From positions 335,277 through 399,276 of the forward strand of contig NZ_JAFREP010000007.1 in the NCBI RefSeq assembly GCF_017377855.1: DNA of 64,000 bases, given 5' to 3'. This DNA is from Acanthopleuribacter pedis (lineage in GTDB: Bacteria > Acidobacteriota > Holophagae > Acanthopleuribacterales > Acanthopleuribacteraceae). Positions 33,293-43,230 of the stretch are shown in pieces (within the stretch, counting starts at the first letter, position 1; every line of letters begins with the position of its first letter). The notes beneath the pieces were generated by a model, which ran no database searches, was not told the DNA's origin, and saw nothing but the letters and a program-made list of their open reading frames with translations. The position numbers and the translations under genes were made by a program.

Positions 33293-34582
33293 GTGGAAGA
33301 CGGTAGTTATTGGAGCATTTCGCTTATCGCCACCGCGATTGTTTTTATGGTCCTGCGCTTTTTGAATAATTTGCTCAAAGCGGCTTTCATTTCGCTCGGC
33401 AGTATCTCGCTGCTTGCCCTAACCGAAAAATCACGCGAAAACAATCGCTTACAGGCGTACCTCACACCGCCGCATCGTCTCGCCCTTGCCGCTCAAATAT
33501 TCGACAAAGTTTCTCTGGTGATTGTTGCCGGCGCCCTCCTTGCGCTGGTGCCCATGCCGCTACCTGTCTGGGGATTCCCGGCTTTTATCGTGTATTTGGT
33601 GTTGTTTGACTCTGTCTTGACCACCATGATCGCCGCGCGATGGTCTGAATCGATCATCACCTACCTGTTCCCGGTGATGTTCCCCTTCTACTCTACTTTT
33701 TGGATCGTGACCAAGCTGACCTTGGATGCGGCCGGTTCCTTTGAGGCGACCGAGGAAAATGAGGAAGACGAGGAAGACGCGCCCGAGGATATCGCGGCCT
33801 TTATCAAGGCCGGCGCCGACGAAGGTATTATCACCGAGGACGAAAGCAGTTTGCTCAAAAACGTGTTGCAGTTCGATGAAACCATCGTGCGAGAGGTGAT
33901 GACCCCACGCACCGACATGGAATGTGTGGAGATGTCACAGGATAAAAGCGCGGTGTTGGAAGTCTTCAAGCGCACGAAATTCTCGCGATTGCCGGTCTAC
34001 CGCGGCAACATCGACCACATCGAAGGTGTGTTGCGCTTCAAGGACCTCATGGCTGTGATCGACGACGACACCCAAACCCTGCAATCCCTGGTCATGGAAC
34101 CGGTGTTCGTCCACGACCGTCGCCCGCTGAATGAACTGCTCCAAGAAATGCTGATGTCACGTATGCAGATGGCGATTGTGATTGACGAATACGGCGGCAC
34201 CAGCGGTTTGATCACGCTGGAGGACGTGGTGGAAGAGTTGGTCGGGGAGATCCACGACGAACACGAAACACCGGATGAAGATTGGATCGTTCCCGTGGGC
34301 CAAGGAACCTACCTGGTTGACGGTCGGCTCTTGCTGGAGGAATTTTGCGAGATGTTTGCTGTTGACGTAGATCAGGAAGATATCGACACCTTGGGGGGTT
34401 TTATTTTTTACCGGGAAGGACATATACCCAAGCCTGGTGAGAAGCTAAAGATTGGGGATATTTTGGCCGAAATTGATAAAGCCGATGATCGACGGATTTA
34501 CAAAATAAAAATTACCCCGCCAAAACCCATTGTATTTTCGCCGAATAGCAGTGGGTACGAATCCAAGCCCTTGTCAGCCTAA
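33293..34582 (+). CDS. CorC/HlyC-family transporter-associated CBS domain protein with membrane N-terminus
   Basis: The 429-residue protein has a hydrophobic N-terminal part of about 140 residues with three to four helices, a divergent DUF21-like region. An acidic segment (ATEENEEDEEDAPED) follows, then the CBS pair (EVMTPRTDMECVEM, RLPVYRGNIDHIEGVL, AIVIDEYGGTSGLITLEDV) and a C-terminal CorC_HlyC domain (VDGRLLLEEFCEMF). Members are linked to Mg2+/Co2+ export. GTG 33293 is the start, with AAGGGG about nine bases upstream. The ybeY-corC order is widely conserved. Confidence 0.88.
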   Translation: MEDGSYWSISLIATAIVFMVLRFLNNLLKAAFISLGSISLLALTEKSRENNRLQAYLTPPHRLALAAQIFDKVSLVIVAGALLALVPMPLPVWGFPAFIVYLVLFDSVLTTMIAARWSESIITYLFPVMFPFYSTFWIVTKLTLDAAGSFEATEENEEDEEDAPEDIAAFIKAGADEGIITEDESSLLKNVLQFDETIVREVMTPRTDMECVEMSQDKSAVLEVFKRTKFSRLPVYRGNIDHIEGVLRFKDLMAVIDDDTQTLQSLVMEPVFVHDRRPLNELLQEMLMSRMQMAIVIDEYGGTSGLITLEDVVEELVGEIHDEHETPDEDWIVPVGQGTYLVDGRLLLEEFCEMFAVDVDQEDIDTLGGFIFYREGHIPKPGEKLKIGDILAEIDKADDRRIYKIKITPPKPIVFSPNSSGYESKPLSA

Positions 34583-34789
34583 GACCGAGCAAGATTTTCG
34601 CGTTATATAACTACCTGTAAATAGAGGGTTCCGCGAGAATTGATGATAAAGTAATTTCTTAGCGCTACCAATAACTGGTAGAGTATAAAAGTTATCTTTG
34701 CTTTAGGTCTTGGTTTAATGGGATAACCTTATTTTGCGTTTTTGCGTCGCTGCCCTGTTCTTGACCGCGTTGTGCTCCTGGAGGTGGTC

Positions 34790-35890
34790 GTGCACGTTGA
34801 ATACGCTGTTTTGTCTTTGAATCTCGAGGACACCTTTGCCATTTCGCGTTGGCATTACGAAACCCGTGAGAATCTGGTTCTGCGTATTCGCCACCAGGGT
34901 GTGGTCGGTTACGGGGAAGCCGCACCCAATCGACGTTACGGCGAATCGTTACAATCGGCACAGCAAGCCTTGCCGATTTTGTCAAAAACTCTGGGGGACC
35001 GCCCTGAGCATTTTTACCATCGCCTCGAATTGATGCAGCATTGTTTGGCTGGGCAAGGCGCGGTGAAAGCCGCCCTGGACATGGCGCTTTTTGATTGGTT
35101 GGGCAAAACCTTGTCGCTACCGGTGCATCGCTATTTTGGTTTCGATCCCGCCATGGTGCCCGCCACCAGCTTCACCCTCGGTATTGCCGAGCCGGACAAA
35201 ATCCAAGAAAAAGCACGCAAAGGTTCCGAATTTCCCTTTCTAAAAATCAAATTATCCGGTGAAGTTGAAAAAGACCGTGAGATGGTCCGGGCCCTGCGCC
35301 AAGTGACCCAACAACCGCTTTTGGTCGATGTGAACGAGGCGTGGAACGACCCCAAGTCGGCTTTAAACGAAATATATTGGCTGGCCGATCAGGGGGTCAT
35401 GTTGATCGAACAGCCGATGCCGTCCGCATCCTTTGAGGATTTGGTTTGGTTAAAGCCACGCTCCCCGCTGCCGCTTTTTGCGGACGAATCACTCACCGAG
35501 CCTCGCGATGTGGTACGGCTCGCCGAGGCCTTTCACGGGATCAATGTCAAAATCATGAAAGTGGGCGGTCTCGCCGAGGCCAGGCGCGCACTGGAAACCG
35601 CGCGCCTGCTCGGCATGCAAACCATGTTGGGATGTATGATCGAATCCGGGCTCGGTATTGCCGCCGCGGCACAACTGGCGCCCATGGTGGATTGGACCGA
35701 TTTGGACGGGAACCTCTTATTGGCCGAGGATCCCTGTGAGGGGCTTGTGCTTAAAAACAGCCAGATCCAACTTTCCGATCAACCGGGTCTCGGCGTTTCG
35801 CTTAAGCCGGAAATTTTGGAAAACCTGGAATGGCGCGCGCTCAATGGGACCACCGAGGGTGATGCACGGCCCATTGCCACCATCGGGTAA
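34790..35890 (+). CDS. Dipeptide epimerase (L-Ala-D/L-Glu epimerase type, enolase superfamily)
   Basis: The 366-residue enzyme has the enolase-superfamily active site: K152/K154 in FLKIKLSG, the metal ligands D180 (LVDVNEAW), E207 (LIEQPM) and D232 (FADESL), and K254/K257 in VKIMKVGGL, with IESGLG near the C-terminus. Such enzymes epimerise L-Ala-D-Glu from murein recycling or related dipeptides; the specificity cannot be read with certainty. GTG 34790 is chosen because GGAGG lies five bases before it; the in-frame TTG at 34742 has no site. It is a single gene. Confidence 0.87.
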   Translation: MHVEYAVLSLNLEDTFAISRWHYETRENLVLRIRHQGVVGYGEAAPNRRYGESLQSAQQALPILSKTLGDRPEHFYHRLELMQHCLAGQGAVKAALDMALFDWLGKTLSLPVHRYFGFDPAMVPATSFTLGIAEPDKIQEKARKGSEFPFLKIKLSGEVEKDREMVRALRQVTQQPLLVDVNEAWNDPKSALNEIYWLADQGVMLIEQPMPSASFEDLVWLKPRSPLPLFADESLTEPRDVVRLAEAFHGINVKIMKVGGLAEARRALETARLLGMQTMLGCMIESGLGIAAAAQLAPMVDWTDLDGNLLLAEDPCEGLVLKNSQIQLSDQPGLGVSLKPEILENLEWRALNGTTEGDARPIATIG

Positions 35891-36237
35891 GCAACCCAGG
35901 CGACCCTGTAAGGATGCAACTGGATAGGGCATTTCGTTTTCATCAATCGAGATAGCGATCCTGATGGGTGGTGGCGGTCACGAGGTCTCAGGGGGAAGTT
36001 CTCCCCAAGCAAATCCGCGCTTGTGTCGAAGAGAAACGGCGCCGCGCGTCATGCAATGGTTCCGCTTGGAAAATAACCAAGATAGCCGGCAATTGCGCAA
36101 GTAAGTCTTGCCGCGCTTTGGCAAAAAATCGCTCTTTCGGTGCCCTCCTCGGTGCAAAAGGGTTTCATTTGCGTTACAATAGGCGTCATAAATGAATGAC
36201 GATTCAGAAACGCCATACCCTTGAAAGGAGCTTTTGT
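35891..36237. promoter_or_regulatory. Promoter region of the acyl-CoA dehydrogenase gene with a 6-6-6 palindrome
   Basis: CGTCAT (36184-36189) and ATGACG (36196-36201) are inverted copies separated by six bases, about 40 bases before the gene. TetR-type regulators of fatty-acid genes use sites of this kind, but the link is inference. No gene is seen in the region. Confidence 0.4.
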
Positions 36238-38010
36238 ATGACCCACTACAACATTGACGAACGCGACATCTTGTTCAATGTAAAAGAATTCCCCGGCCTA
36301 GCCCATTTAGAAAATACCGAAGGTTTTGAAGATACTTCCGAGGAGACCTTTGATCTGCTTTGGGATCAGGCCAAGAAATTTGCGGTTGAGCGTCTTTCCG
36401 CTTTGTTTGCCGTGGGTGACCGCGAGGGGTGCACCCTGGTAGACGGCAAGGTCCAGACCCCGACGGGTTTTGACGAATTGTGGGCGCAATACAAAGAGCT
36501 GGGTGTCGTTGGTATCACCGCCGATTCCGAGTACGGTGGCGCGAATTTGCCCCACCTTTTTTCGATTCCCGTTGCCGAGTTGGAGTGCGGTGCCAACGTT
36601 GCGTTTTCCATGTTGCCGTTGCTCACCCGGGGTTCCGCACGTTTGATCGAAAGTTTTGGAACCACCGAGCTCAAAGAGTTTTACCTTGAGAAAATGTATT
36701 CCGGCGATTGGTCGGGGACCATGTGCTTGACCGAGCCTGGCGCGGGTTCCGATGTGGGCGCGGGTCTGACCAAGGCCGTTCCCGACGGCGATGCCTACAA
36801 AATTACCGGTACCAAGATTTTTATCACTTGGGGCGACCACGATCTGACCGAGAACATCATTCACCTGGTCCTCGCACGCACGCCCGATGCGCCCAAGGGC
36901 AGCAAAGGTCTTTCGTTGTTTGTTGTTCCCAAAAAGATCTACGACGGCGACGATAACTTCGTCCGCGAGAACGCCGTTTCTTGCAGCAACATTGAGCACA
37001 AGATGGGTATTAAAGCCTCGCCGACCTGTGTCATCAATTTTGACGAATCCACGGGTTGGTTGGTCGGTCAGCCGAACCAGGGCATGGCGCAAATGTTCCA
37101 GATGATGAACGATGCGCGTCTGGAAGTGGGCTTGCAAGGCTCCGCCCAGGCCTCCGCCGCCTACCGTTCCGCTTTGGCTTATGCCCAAGAGCGTGTTCAA
37201 GGTGTGCGCAAGGATGCGTCCGGTGTGCATGCCGCCAAAATCATCGAGCACCCCGATGTGCGTCGCATGATGTTGCGTATGCGTGCCTTGTCCGAGGCTT
37301 CTCGCGCCATGGTGTATTCCCAGGCGCTTTACACCGATTTGTCCCACAAAGGTAAAAACGATGTGGAGAAATACAGCGCCTTGTGCGAACTCATGACCCC
37401 GATTTGCAAAAGCTACGGTTCCGACCAAGGGTTCCGCGTTGCCGAAATGGCGATCCAGACCTATGGCGGTTACGGCTTCTGTCAAGAATATCCGGTTGAG
37501 CAGTACATGCGTGATCTCAAAATTGCCTCCCTTTACGAGGGCACCAACGGCATTCAAGCCTTGGACTTGGTGTTCCGCAAGATTTTGAGCAACCAAGGTG
37601 CGTACCTCAAATACTGGCTCGCCGACGTCGCCGCTTTGGTTGGTAAGTTGAAAGGTACCAAACTCGAAGGTTTGGCCGATTTGGTCGGGGCCGGTGCGCA
37701 AACCGTTGCCCAAACCGCGAAAACCTTTGGTGGTTGGATGATGAGCGGCAAGGCCGACGCAATTCAGTACCGCGCGACCGAGTTCCAAGAAAGTTTCGGG
37801 CACATCATGGCCGGCTACTTCTTGCTCGCGCAAGCGGGTTACGCGCAAGACAAATTAGCGGGTGAAGTGAGCACCGCGGACAAGGTCTTTTACGAGCAGA
37901 AGTTGGTCACCGCGAACTACTTCATCCGCGACATTATGGTCCAAGCGCAAGCCTCCTTGAGCCACTACGAGCTGGTCGAATTTCCCGGCGGCGACGCCGT
38001 TTTCGTTTAA
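36238..38010 (+). CDS. Acyl-CoA dehydrogenase, long form (DmdC/AcdB-like)
   Basis: The 590-residue FAD enzyme oxidises an acyl-CoA to the enoyl-CoA. Landmarks are MCLTEPGAGSDVGA, the substrate/FAD loop KIFITWGDHDL, and the C-terminal IQTYGGYGFCQEYPVEQYMRD followed by SLYEGTNGIQALD, given here in shorter pieces: IQTYGGYGFC and YEGTNGIQALDL. The extra C-terminal domain of about 130 residues and the total length place it with the 3-methylmercaptopropionyl-CoA dehydrogenase-like group rather than the 380-residue enzymes. ATG 36238 follows AAGGAG by seven bases. It is monocistronic with a strong terminator. Substrate is not assigned. Confidence 0.9.
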   Translation: MTHYNIDERDILFNVKEFPGLAHLENTEGFEDTSEETFDLLWDQAKKFAVERLSALFAVGDREGCTLVDGKVQTPTGFDELWAQYKELGVVGITADSEYGGANLPHLFSIPVAELECGANVAFSMLPLLTRGSARLIESFGTTELKEFYLEKMYSGDWSGTMCLTEPGAGSDVGAGLTKAVPDGDAYKITGTKIFITWGDHDLTENIIHLVLARTPDAPKGSKGLSLFVVPKKIYDGDDNFVRENAVSCSNIEHKMGIKASPTCVINFDESTGWLVGQPNQGMAQMFQMMNDARLEVGLQGSAQASAAYRSALAYAQERVQGVRKDASGVHAAKIIEHPDVRRMMLRMRALSEASRAMVYSQALYTDLSHKGKNDVEKYSALCELMTPICKSYGSDQGFRVAEMAIQTYGGYGFCQEYPVEQYMRDLKIASLYEGTNGIQALDLVFRKILSNQGAYLKYWLADVAALVGKLKGTKLEGLADLVGAGAQTVAQTAKTFGGWMMSGKADAIQYRATEFQESFGHIMAGYFLLAQAGYAQDKLAGEVSTADKVFYEQKLVTANYFIRDIMVQAQASLSHYELVEFPGGDAVFV

Positions 38011-38040
38011 TCCAAAAAGGCTTGGCACCCTAAAAAAGAA

Positions 38041-38079
38041 AAACCCCGGCAGATCGAATGATCTGCCGGGGTTTTTTAT
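38041..38079. terminator. Bidirectional Rho-independent terminator
   Basis: AACCCCGGCAGATC, loop GAAT and GATCTGCCGGGGTT form a perfect 14-bp stem (38042-38073) with a T-run on the plus side and A-rich sequence before it. It can therefore serve both the acyl-CoA dehydrogenase gene and the convergent gene that ends at 38127. Confidence 0.93.
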
Positions 38080-38126
38080 TTACCCAAAAGGCCGCCCCGC
38101 TAAGGGGGCGACCGGTGGGGGCGTCT

Positions 38127-40412
38127 TTAGCGGCCGAACTGAATGGTGAAATCACCCGGTTGGTCGCGGTTGTACGCACGGACTTTGACGAAGTAGGTGC
38201 CGGCTTCAAGACGGCGGGTGATCGCGGAGGCGTAACCGCCCGCGGGTTTGTCGTCGTTCTCGATAAGTGCCGGGGCGTTCGGGTTGTCGTGGAGCGACAG
38301 GACCGTGTCCTTGAGGCTGCCCAGGAAGGTTTCGACCTTGTAGGTGCCTGCCTCGCGAATCTCGATCATGAACCACGCCTCGCGTTGTTCCGCGCTAACG
38401 GAACCGGTGGTGGGTGCCGCGTCCTGTTCGAGCAGTGGGTAGTCAGGTGTGCCGTTGCAGCCGTCGCAGGCGACCGTCAGGCTGAAGGTGCCTGCCTGAG
38501 AACTGTCGTAGCCGGCAACACGGGCGAAATAGGTACCCGGCGTCAGTTGCTGCCGGATTTCAGAGTAGTAGGTGTCGTTGGCGTCGTCGTTGAAGGCCAG
38601 GCGACGATCGTTGGGGTTTGCGAACAGTTCGAGGGTCGTGTCGGTGACCTCGCCACCTGCCGTGGTTAAGCGGTATGCAGCGCTTTCGGTCACGTTAAAG
38701 CGGAACCACACCTCGCCGCCCGCGGGCAGGGATTCTTGGTAGGTTTCGCCAACGAACATCGCGGTTGCCGCGGGACGGGTGTTGAACAAGCTGCTGATCG
38801 TGTTCCAGTCGAGCCCGGGGTTGTGAGAGCGACGGCGGCCACTGGGGGGATTGCCCTCGGGAATCCAGATGAAGTCGGGGTTGACTTGTTTGTCGTTCTG
38901 CCCGGAAACCTTGGTCCAGCCGCTGGGCCCGTTGGTGGGATTGCCGTCGCCGTCGACGGTCAACCAGTAACGGTACACGACTTTGAAGCTTTTGCGGCCG
39001 GTGAAATTGGCGCCCACGGAAGCGGAAGCGAAGAAGGCTTCGCAAACCACGTTGACGCGGTTGGCGTTTGCCGTGTCGGGGGTAACCGTCATTTCATAAC
39101 GGTACATGGGGAAGTTCCAAACCTCGGCGCGACGGTCGATATCCAGAACCATGGGTTGTTTTTGTTGGCCGAGGTAGGTGACGAAGGTGCGGTGAACTTC
39201 ATAAGCGGTGGGATCTTCCTCGGGATCGCTTTCGTAGTTGTAGCGGTCGCCGACAAAGGCGGATACGCCGATATCGTAGTAGGCCTCGGAAAGCAAACCC
39301 TTGAGATCGCCGATGGTGAAGGTGACGCCCTCGGCGGTGATGGGGCGGACGGGTTCATTGTGGAGAACGGCCGCGGCAGCGTAGCCGTTGCAGTGGCCGA
39401 ACCAGGCTTGGCCGGTGCTGTAGTTGTCCAGTTCCCATTGCTTGGAAGTGGGGTTGGCGGGTTCGCCGTTTACGATCTCGTGGTAGCGGTCGTACTTCTC
39501 CAGCAGGCCGCCGTCGGCATAAGTGCGTGTTTCAGGGGTGGGCTCACCGTCGCGGGCGGAGGGCCACCAATAGCCGGACCAAACGTAGTGTTCGGATTCG
39601 GCATTGTGGCTTTCCAGCTTGTGGTGTGCTTGTGGCGCGGGTGCCATGGGGTTTTGGGCGTTACCGCTGAGGGGATAGGCCCAGCGACCCACGGGGCGGT
39701 TGACGCGACGTTCCACGGTTTTGGCGGATTTGGCGCGTTTCGAAACGAAGTGGTTGTGCTCGTAAGACACCAGTTTCGCCACGAAAAAGCCGGGCTGTTG
39801 GGCGTTTTTCCACCAGGGGTGTTCGCTGGACCAGGTTTGGCTGATGCGGCGATTGCCTTGGGTCAAACGCACGATGATGTTTTCGCCGTGCTGTTCTTGG
39901 GTTTGCTGAACCGCCAGCGGGAAGCCCCAATCGCCTTCCAGGGCGGGGACGTATTGGTAGGCGGCTTTGTCGGATTCTTGCGCGAAATTGGGGAGGTCGA
40001 AGGGTGCGCGACTGTTTTCGGCCAGAATCGGGGCCAGCAGATCGCCGCCGTCGGTGGCGACATAGTTAAAGGTGGTGCGTTGGCCGGTTTGTTTTTCCCA
40101 GCGCAGAACCTGACGGGTTTCGCGGTCAAGGAACAGGGTGCCGTAGCTTTCGCCGTTTTCGCGAATGGCGATAACGACCGCCGCGCGGTCGTCAACTTGA
40201 GCGGCCGCGGTGGCGTGGAACTGGAAGAACGTGGGTGCTTTGAGGTTGGAATCGGCGCCTTGTAAGTGGTACTGAGCGACGGAAATCACCCAGCGGTCGC
40301 CGACTTGAACCGCGGGAACGCGGTCGGCAAGGGAGGCTGCGAAAAGGGCGGTGGCGGAAGATGCCATAAAAAGAGACATGAACAAAAACGAAAGGATCTT
40401 AGATCTGATCAT
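38127..40412 (-). CDS. Secreted transglutaminase-elicitor-like protein with two PPC domains
   Basis: The 761-residue protein has a signal peptide (MIRSKILSFLFMSLFMASSA). After a beta-rich N-terminal part, residues about 275-480 carry YVWSGYWWPSARDG, WFGHCNGYAAAAVL (candidate catalytic C341) and YEVHRTFVTYLG. This pattern resembles the oomycete/bacterial TGase-elicitor family, whose Cys-His-Asp triad cross-links protein glutamines. Two PPC (pre-peptidase C-terminal) beta-sandwiches follow (about 560-650 and 665-760; TPGTYFARVAGYD, EAGTYFVKVRAYN). ATG 40412 is preceded by GAGGAG at an 8-base spacing. Catalytic activity is inferred. Confidence 0.75.
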   Translation of the reverse strand: MIRSKILSFLFMSLFMASSATALFAASLADRVPAVQVGDRWVISVAQYHLQGADSNLKAPTFFQFHATAAAQVDDRAAVVIAIRENGESYGTLFLDRETRQVLRWEKQTGQRTTFNYVATDGGDLLAPILAENSRAPFDLPNFAQESDKAAYQYVPALEGDWGFPLAVQQTQEQHGENIIVRLTQGNRRISQTWSSEHPWWKNAQQPGFFVAKLVSYEHNHFVSKRAKSAKTVERRVNRPVGRWAYPLSGNAQNPMAPAPQAHHKLESHNAESEHYVWSGYWWPSARDGEPTPETRTYADGGLLEKYDRYHEIVNGEPANPTSKQWELDNYSTGQAWFGHCNGYAAAAVLHNEPVRPITAEGVTFTIGDLKGLLSEAYYDIGVSAFVGDRYNYESDPEEDPTAYEVHRTFVTYLGQQKQPMVLDIDRRAEVWNFPMYRYEMTVTPDTANANRVNVVCEAFFASASVGANFTGRKSFKVVYRYWLTVDGDGNPTNGPSGWTKVSGQNDKQVNPDFIWIPEGNPPSGRRRSHNPGLDWNTISSLFNTRPAATAMFVGETYQESLPAGGEVWFRFNVTESAAYRLTTAGGEVTDTTLELFANPNDRRLAFNDDANDTYYSEIRQQLTPGTYFARVAGYDSSQAGTFSLTVACDGCNGTPDYPLLEQDAAPTTGSVSAEQREAWFMIEIREAGTYKVETFLGSLKDTVLSLHDNPNAPALIENDDKPAGGYASAITRRLEAGTYFVKVRAYNRDQPGDFTIQFGR

Positions 40413-41514
40413 TAACGAACTCCTCGGAAATTACCCAAGAGCGGAAGGGCTATCATGGGCAGGCGTCTGTTAATCAAGTGTCGGGCCAACTTGTCAGACC
40501 AGAGCGAAGCCAGGTGTTTACGTTGGTTGGTGTTTTTTCGTGGGGTGTGAAGTGTGTGAGAAAAGATTGAGGAATAATGAGAAACCCAAGAAAAGTGGAG
40601 ATAAACCCTGGTTGAGCGGTAAGTTGTTTGAAATGATGCCACTGGCGTCTGGTTTTTCGGAATTTTACCAAGTGTTTGGTCGCTCTTTTCAAAAGTAACG
40701 TTAGCTTTGTGTGAGGAAAATAGCGATTATGTCAGGCTAAACTGAATAAGTTTTCATAAATGGGGTAAATCCTGTTCGGTCGGTTTTTTTACTGGGTTGT
40801 TCCGCGTTGCGGCATTGTTTACCCAAAGTTGAAGGTGTCTTCTTTTTAATCTGCTAGAGCTGGTTTGGTGGTATGTGTGAGGGTTTTGTGAAGTCCGTGT
40901 TCGGTGTGTTGATTGTAAAGGTAATGTTAAGGAAATGTTGTGTGGTTGGTTTTGAATGGGTTTTGCCCGGCCGCGGCCAGAGCAAAGTGAATCATGATGA
41001 ATTGGGTGTAAGTTGTTGGTGATCCGTTGTTTGGTCTGTGTTGGATAATGTTTTGTTTGGGTTAAGAAAATTTTTGCCCGAGAAAGTCATGGAAATTTAA
41101 CAAAGTTTGTTGTAAAAGTTTGGTAAGGTTGTCGCCGCTGTCCACACACGGCCTGGTATCGCATTGCCGCGAGGCGTCGAACTGGATCCGTTTTTAAACC
41201 CACCGCTGACGCATCTAACGCCGCGAACAGATTTCGTTTTAACGAATGGGTGCTTGCCCTTTCTACCGTGGTGCTAACTGTATCGGTTGGTCTCCGCGCG
41301 CGACCTGTCCTTTTATCGCTATCAGTTTTCGTTCGCGATGCGGGTGTTGGTGTTTTCCGGGGCGGCTTAATCCAGACCGAATTTTGTTTTTACACCGCCA
41401 CGTTCATATGAGATGTCCCGTTTTTGGGGCCTGGCCGGACTGTGCTCGGTTCGGCGTGACTTCGCGTGGTTGTGTGTGCCTCGTTCTACCGATGGTTCAT
41501 TCAGGAGATACACC
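40413..41514. other. Long C-poor intergenic region with a palindrome
   Basis: No gene is supported in this 1.1-kb gap between two divergent secreted-protein genes. From about 40500 to 41110 the plus strand is strikingly poor in C and rich in G and T; single 60-base lines hold only three or four C. AACAAAGTTTGTT at 41099-41111 is a perfect 6-1-6 palindrome and a possible operator for the nuclease gene. From 41150 onward composition returns to normal. Confidence 0.5.
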
Positions 41515-43014
41515 ATGTTTTCTCGTTTCTTTGCCGGCGCTCGTCGCGGCGCCGCGGCCATTTCTGTTCTGTTTCTTTGCTCGCTTACCGTTGTATCAGC
41601 GCAAACGCCCCCCGGCGGGCTCGAAGGTGCCGCCTTTCGTACCTGGCTAAAAGATAACTTCTACGACGGCCAACACAATGGCTTGGGCTACAGCACCGCC
41701 CGTCGTTACATGTACAACGACATCGACAACCAAAACAACAGCATCACCTGTGTTTACGGTGGTTTTGTTGTTTCCTGGCAGGCCGGCGGCACCGGCACCA
41801 ATCCTTGGCCGATTAACGCCGAGCACGTGGTGCCTCAGTCCTTCTTTGGGAAGTCCGAACCCATGCGTTCCGACATTCACCACCTGTTTCCTACCTACAA
41901 CACCATCAACAGCCGTCGTTCCAACTATCCCTTTGACGAAATTGCCGACAGCAGCACCGACAATTGGATGATTCAAGATCGCGTTCAGTCCGGCATTCCC
42001 ACCAGCAACATCGACGCGTACAGCGAAGGGGTCAACGGTCGCTTCGAGCCACGTGAAGCTCACAAGGGCAACATCGCGCGCGCTGTTTTCTACTTCTACA
42101 CCATGTATCCCAGCTACGACATTACCCGTGTCGGCGAGGCTTCAACCTTGTACCAGTGGCACCTGGACGATCCCGTCGACAGTGAAGAATTGGCGCGTAA
42201 CGCGGCCATTGAATCCTACCAAGGCAATCGCAACCCCTACATCGACAACCCCGCCTGGGTAGGTCGTGCCTGGGGCTTCGGCGGCGGCACCGATGGTGGT
42301 GACGGCGGTGACGGCGGCGACGGTGGCAGTGGCGGCGATGTGCTCGCCAACGGCGTGGCCACCGCTTATTCCGTTGCGACCGGGGCCAATCAAACCTGGA
42401 CGATCTCTTTGCCCAGTGGGGTCACTTCCTTGACCGTGGCGATGAGCGGCAGCGGCGACGCCGACCTGTATGTCAAGCGTGCCGCGATTAACTGGCCGAG
42501 CGATCAAGGTTCCCACAACGAAGCTGAATTCAAAGCGCCTTACCTGAACGGTTCTTCCGAATCCGTTACCTTTTCCAACCCGGCCTCCGGTACTTGGAAC
42601 GTTTTGGTGAATGGTTACGACGCTTCTACCGGCACGATTACCGCGACTTGGAGCACCGGCGGCGGTGGCTCTGAATGGGTTGAGGAAACGTTTTCGGCGC
42701 AATCGCCGCACAACTACAGCAACAATCAAACTTACAGCTACACCTACACCAAAGCCGGCGCTTCTCAGGTTTCGGTTCACTTTGACCGTCTCGACACCGA
42801 AACCAACTACGACTTTGTCAACATCTACAACGCGAGCGGCACCCGTGTGTTCAGCGTGTCTGGAAACTTGATCAACGGTGGTTCCGGGAATGCCTTCGGC
42901 GCCAACGACGGGTGGGCCGTGGTTGACGGGGATACCATTCGCATTGAGTTGGTGACCGATTACAGTGTGACCGATTGGGGCATTAGCATCGACCGTGCCG
43001 CCTATCGGAATTAG
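41515..43014 (+). CDS. Secreted endonuclease I with PPC and CUB-like C-terminal domains
   Basis: The 499-residue protein has a signal peptide (MFSRFFAGARRGAAAISVLF, cleavage near VSA-QT). The endonuclease I (beta-beta-alpha-metal) core shows INAEHVVPQSFF (catalytic H104), SDIHHLFPTYNTIN and SRRSNYPFDEI. A Gly/Asp-rich linker (about 257-280) joins a PPC domain (about 285-385) to a final domain (about 390-499; YSYTYTKAGASQVSVHFD, NYDFVNIYN) that resembles CUB. It should degrade extracellular DNA or RNA. ATG 41515 follows AGGAGA. It shares PPC domains with its divergent neighbour. Confidence 0.87.
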   Translation: MFSRFFAGARRGAAAISVLFLCSLTVVSAQTPPGGLEGAAFRTWLKDNFYDGQHNGLGYSTARRYMYNDIDNQNNSITCVYGGFVVSWQAGGTGTNPWPINAEHVVPQSFFGKSEPMRSDIHHLFPTYNTINSRRSNYPFDEIADSSTDNWMIQDRVQSGIPTSNIDAYSEGVNGRFEPREAHKGNIARAVFYFYTMYPSYDITRVGEASTLYQWHLDDPVDSEELARNAAIESYQGNRNPYIDNPAWVGRAWGFGGGTDGGDGGDGGDGGSGGDVLANGVATAYSVATGANQTWTISLPSGVTSLTVAMSGSGDADLYVKRAAINWPSDQGSHNEAEFKAPYLNGSSESVTFSNPASGTWNVLVNGYDASTGTITATWSTGGGGSEWVEETFSAQSPHNYSNNQTYSYTYTKAGASQVSVHFDRLDTETNYDFVNIYNASGTRVFSVSGNLINGGSGNAFGANDGWAVVDGDTIRIELVTDYSVTDWGISIDRAAYRN

Positions 43015-43230
43015 GTTTTTTTTTGGCGTCTCTGGTGTCAACGCCTTCAGCGTTTTACCCTTCGTGAACGCCCGGCACCCAGGGTGCGACCATTTTCAAT
43101 GGTCGTACCCGGGGCTGAATTAGTGCACCCCGGTGGGGTGCGTCCAGAGTGGCTCGGCTTCGCCTCGCGTTCATTCAAAGCATGGTCCATAAATGGGGTT
43201 GTGCGACCCGCTTCGGGGTTCGCCGGATCG

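Noticed and set aside
33118..33306. 62-codon frame overlapping the ybeY stop by four bases
   Set aside because: The ATGA overlap looked like coupling, but the product has no natural composition and runs into the CorC-type gene start.
36307..37848. 513-codon minus-strand frame opposite the acyl-CoA dehydrogenase gene
   Set aside because: The plus strand has clear family motifs and a ribosome site; the reverse frame is a shadow.
38736..40265. 509-codon plus-strand frame opposite the transglutaminase-like gene
   Set aside because: It is rich in Gly and Val, has no ribosome site, and is opposite a gene with signal peptide and PPC domains.
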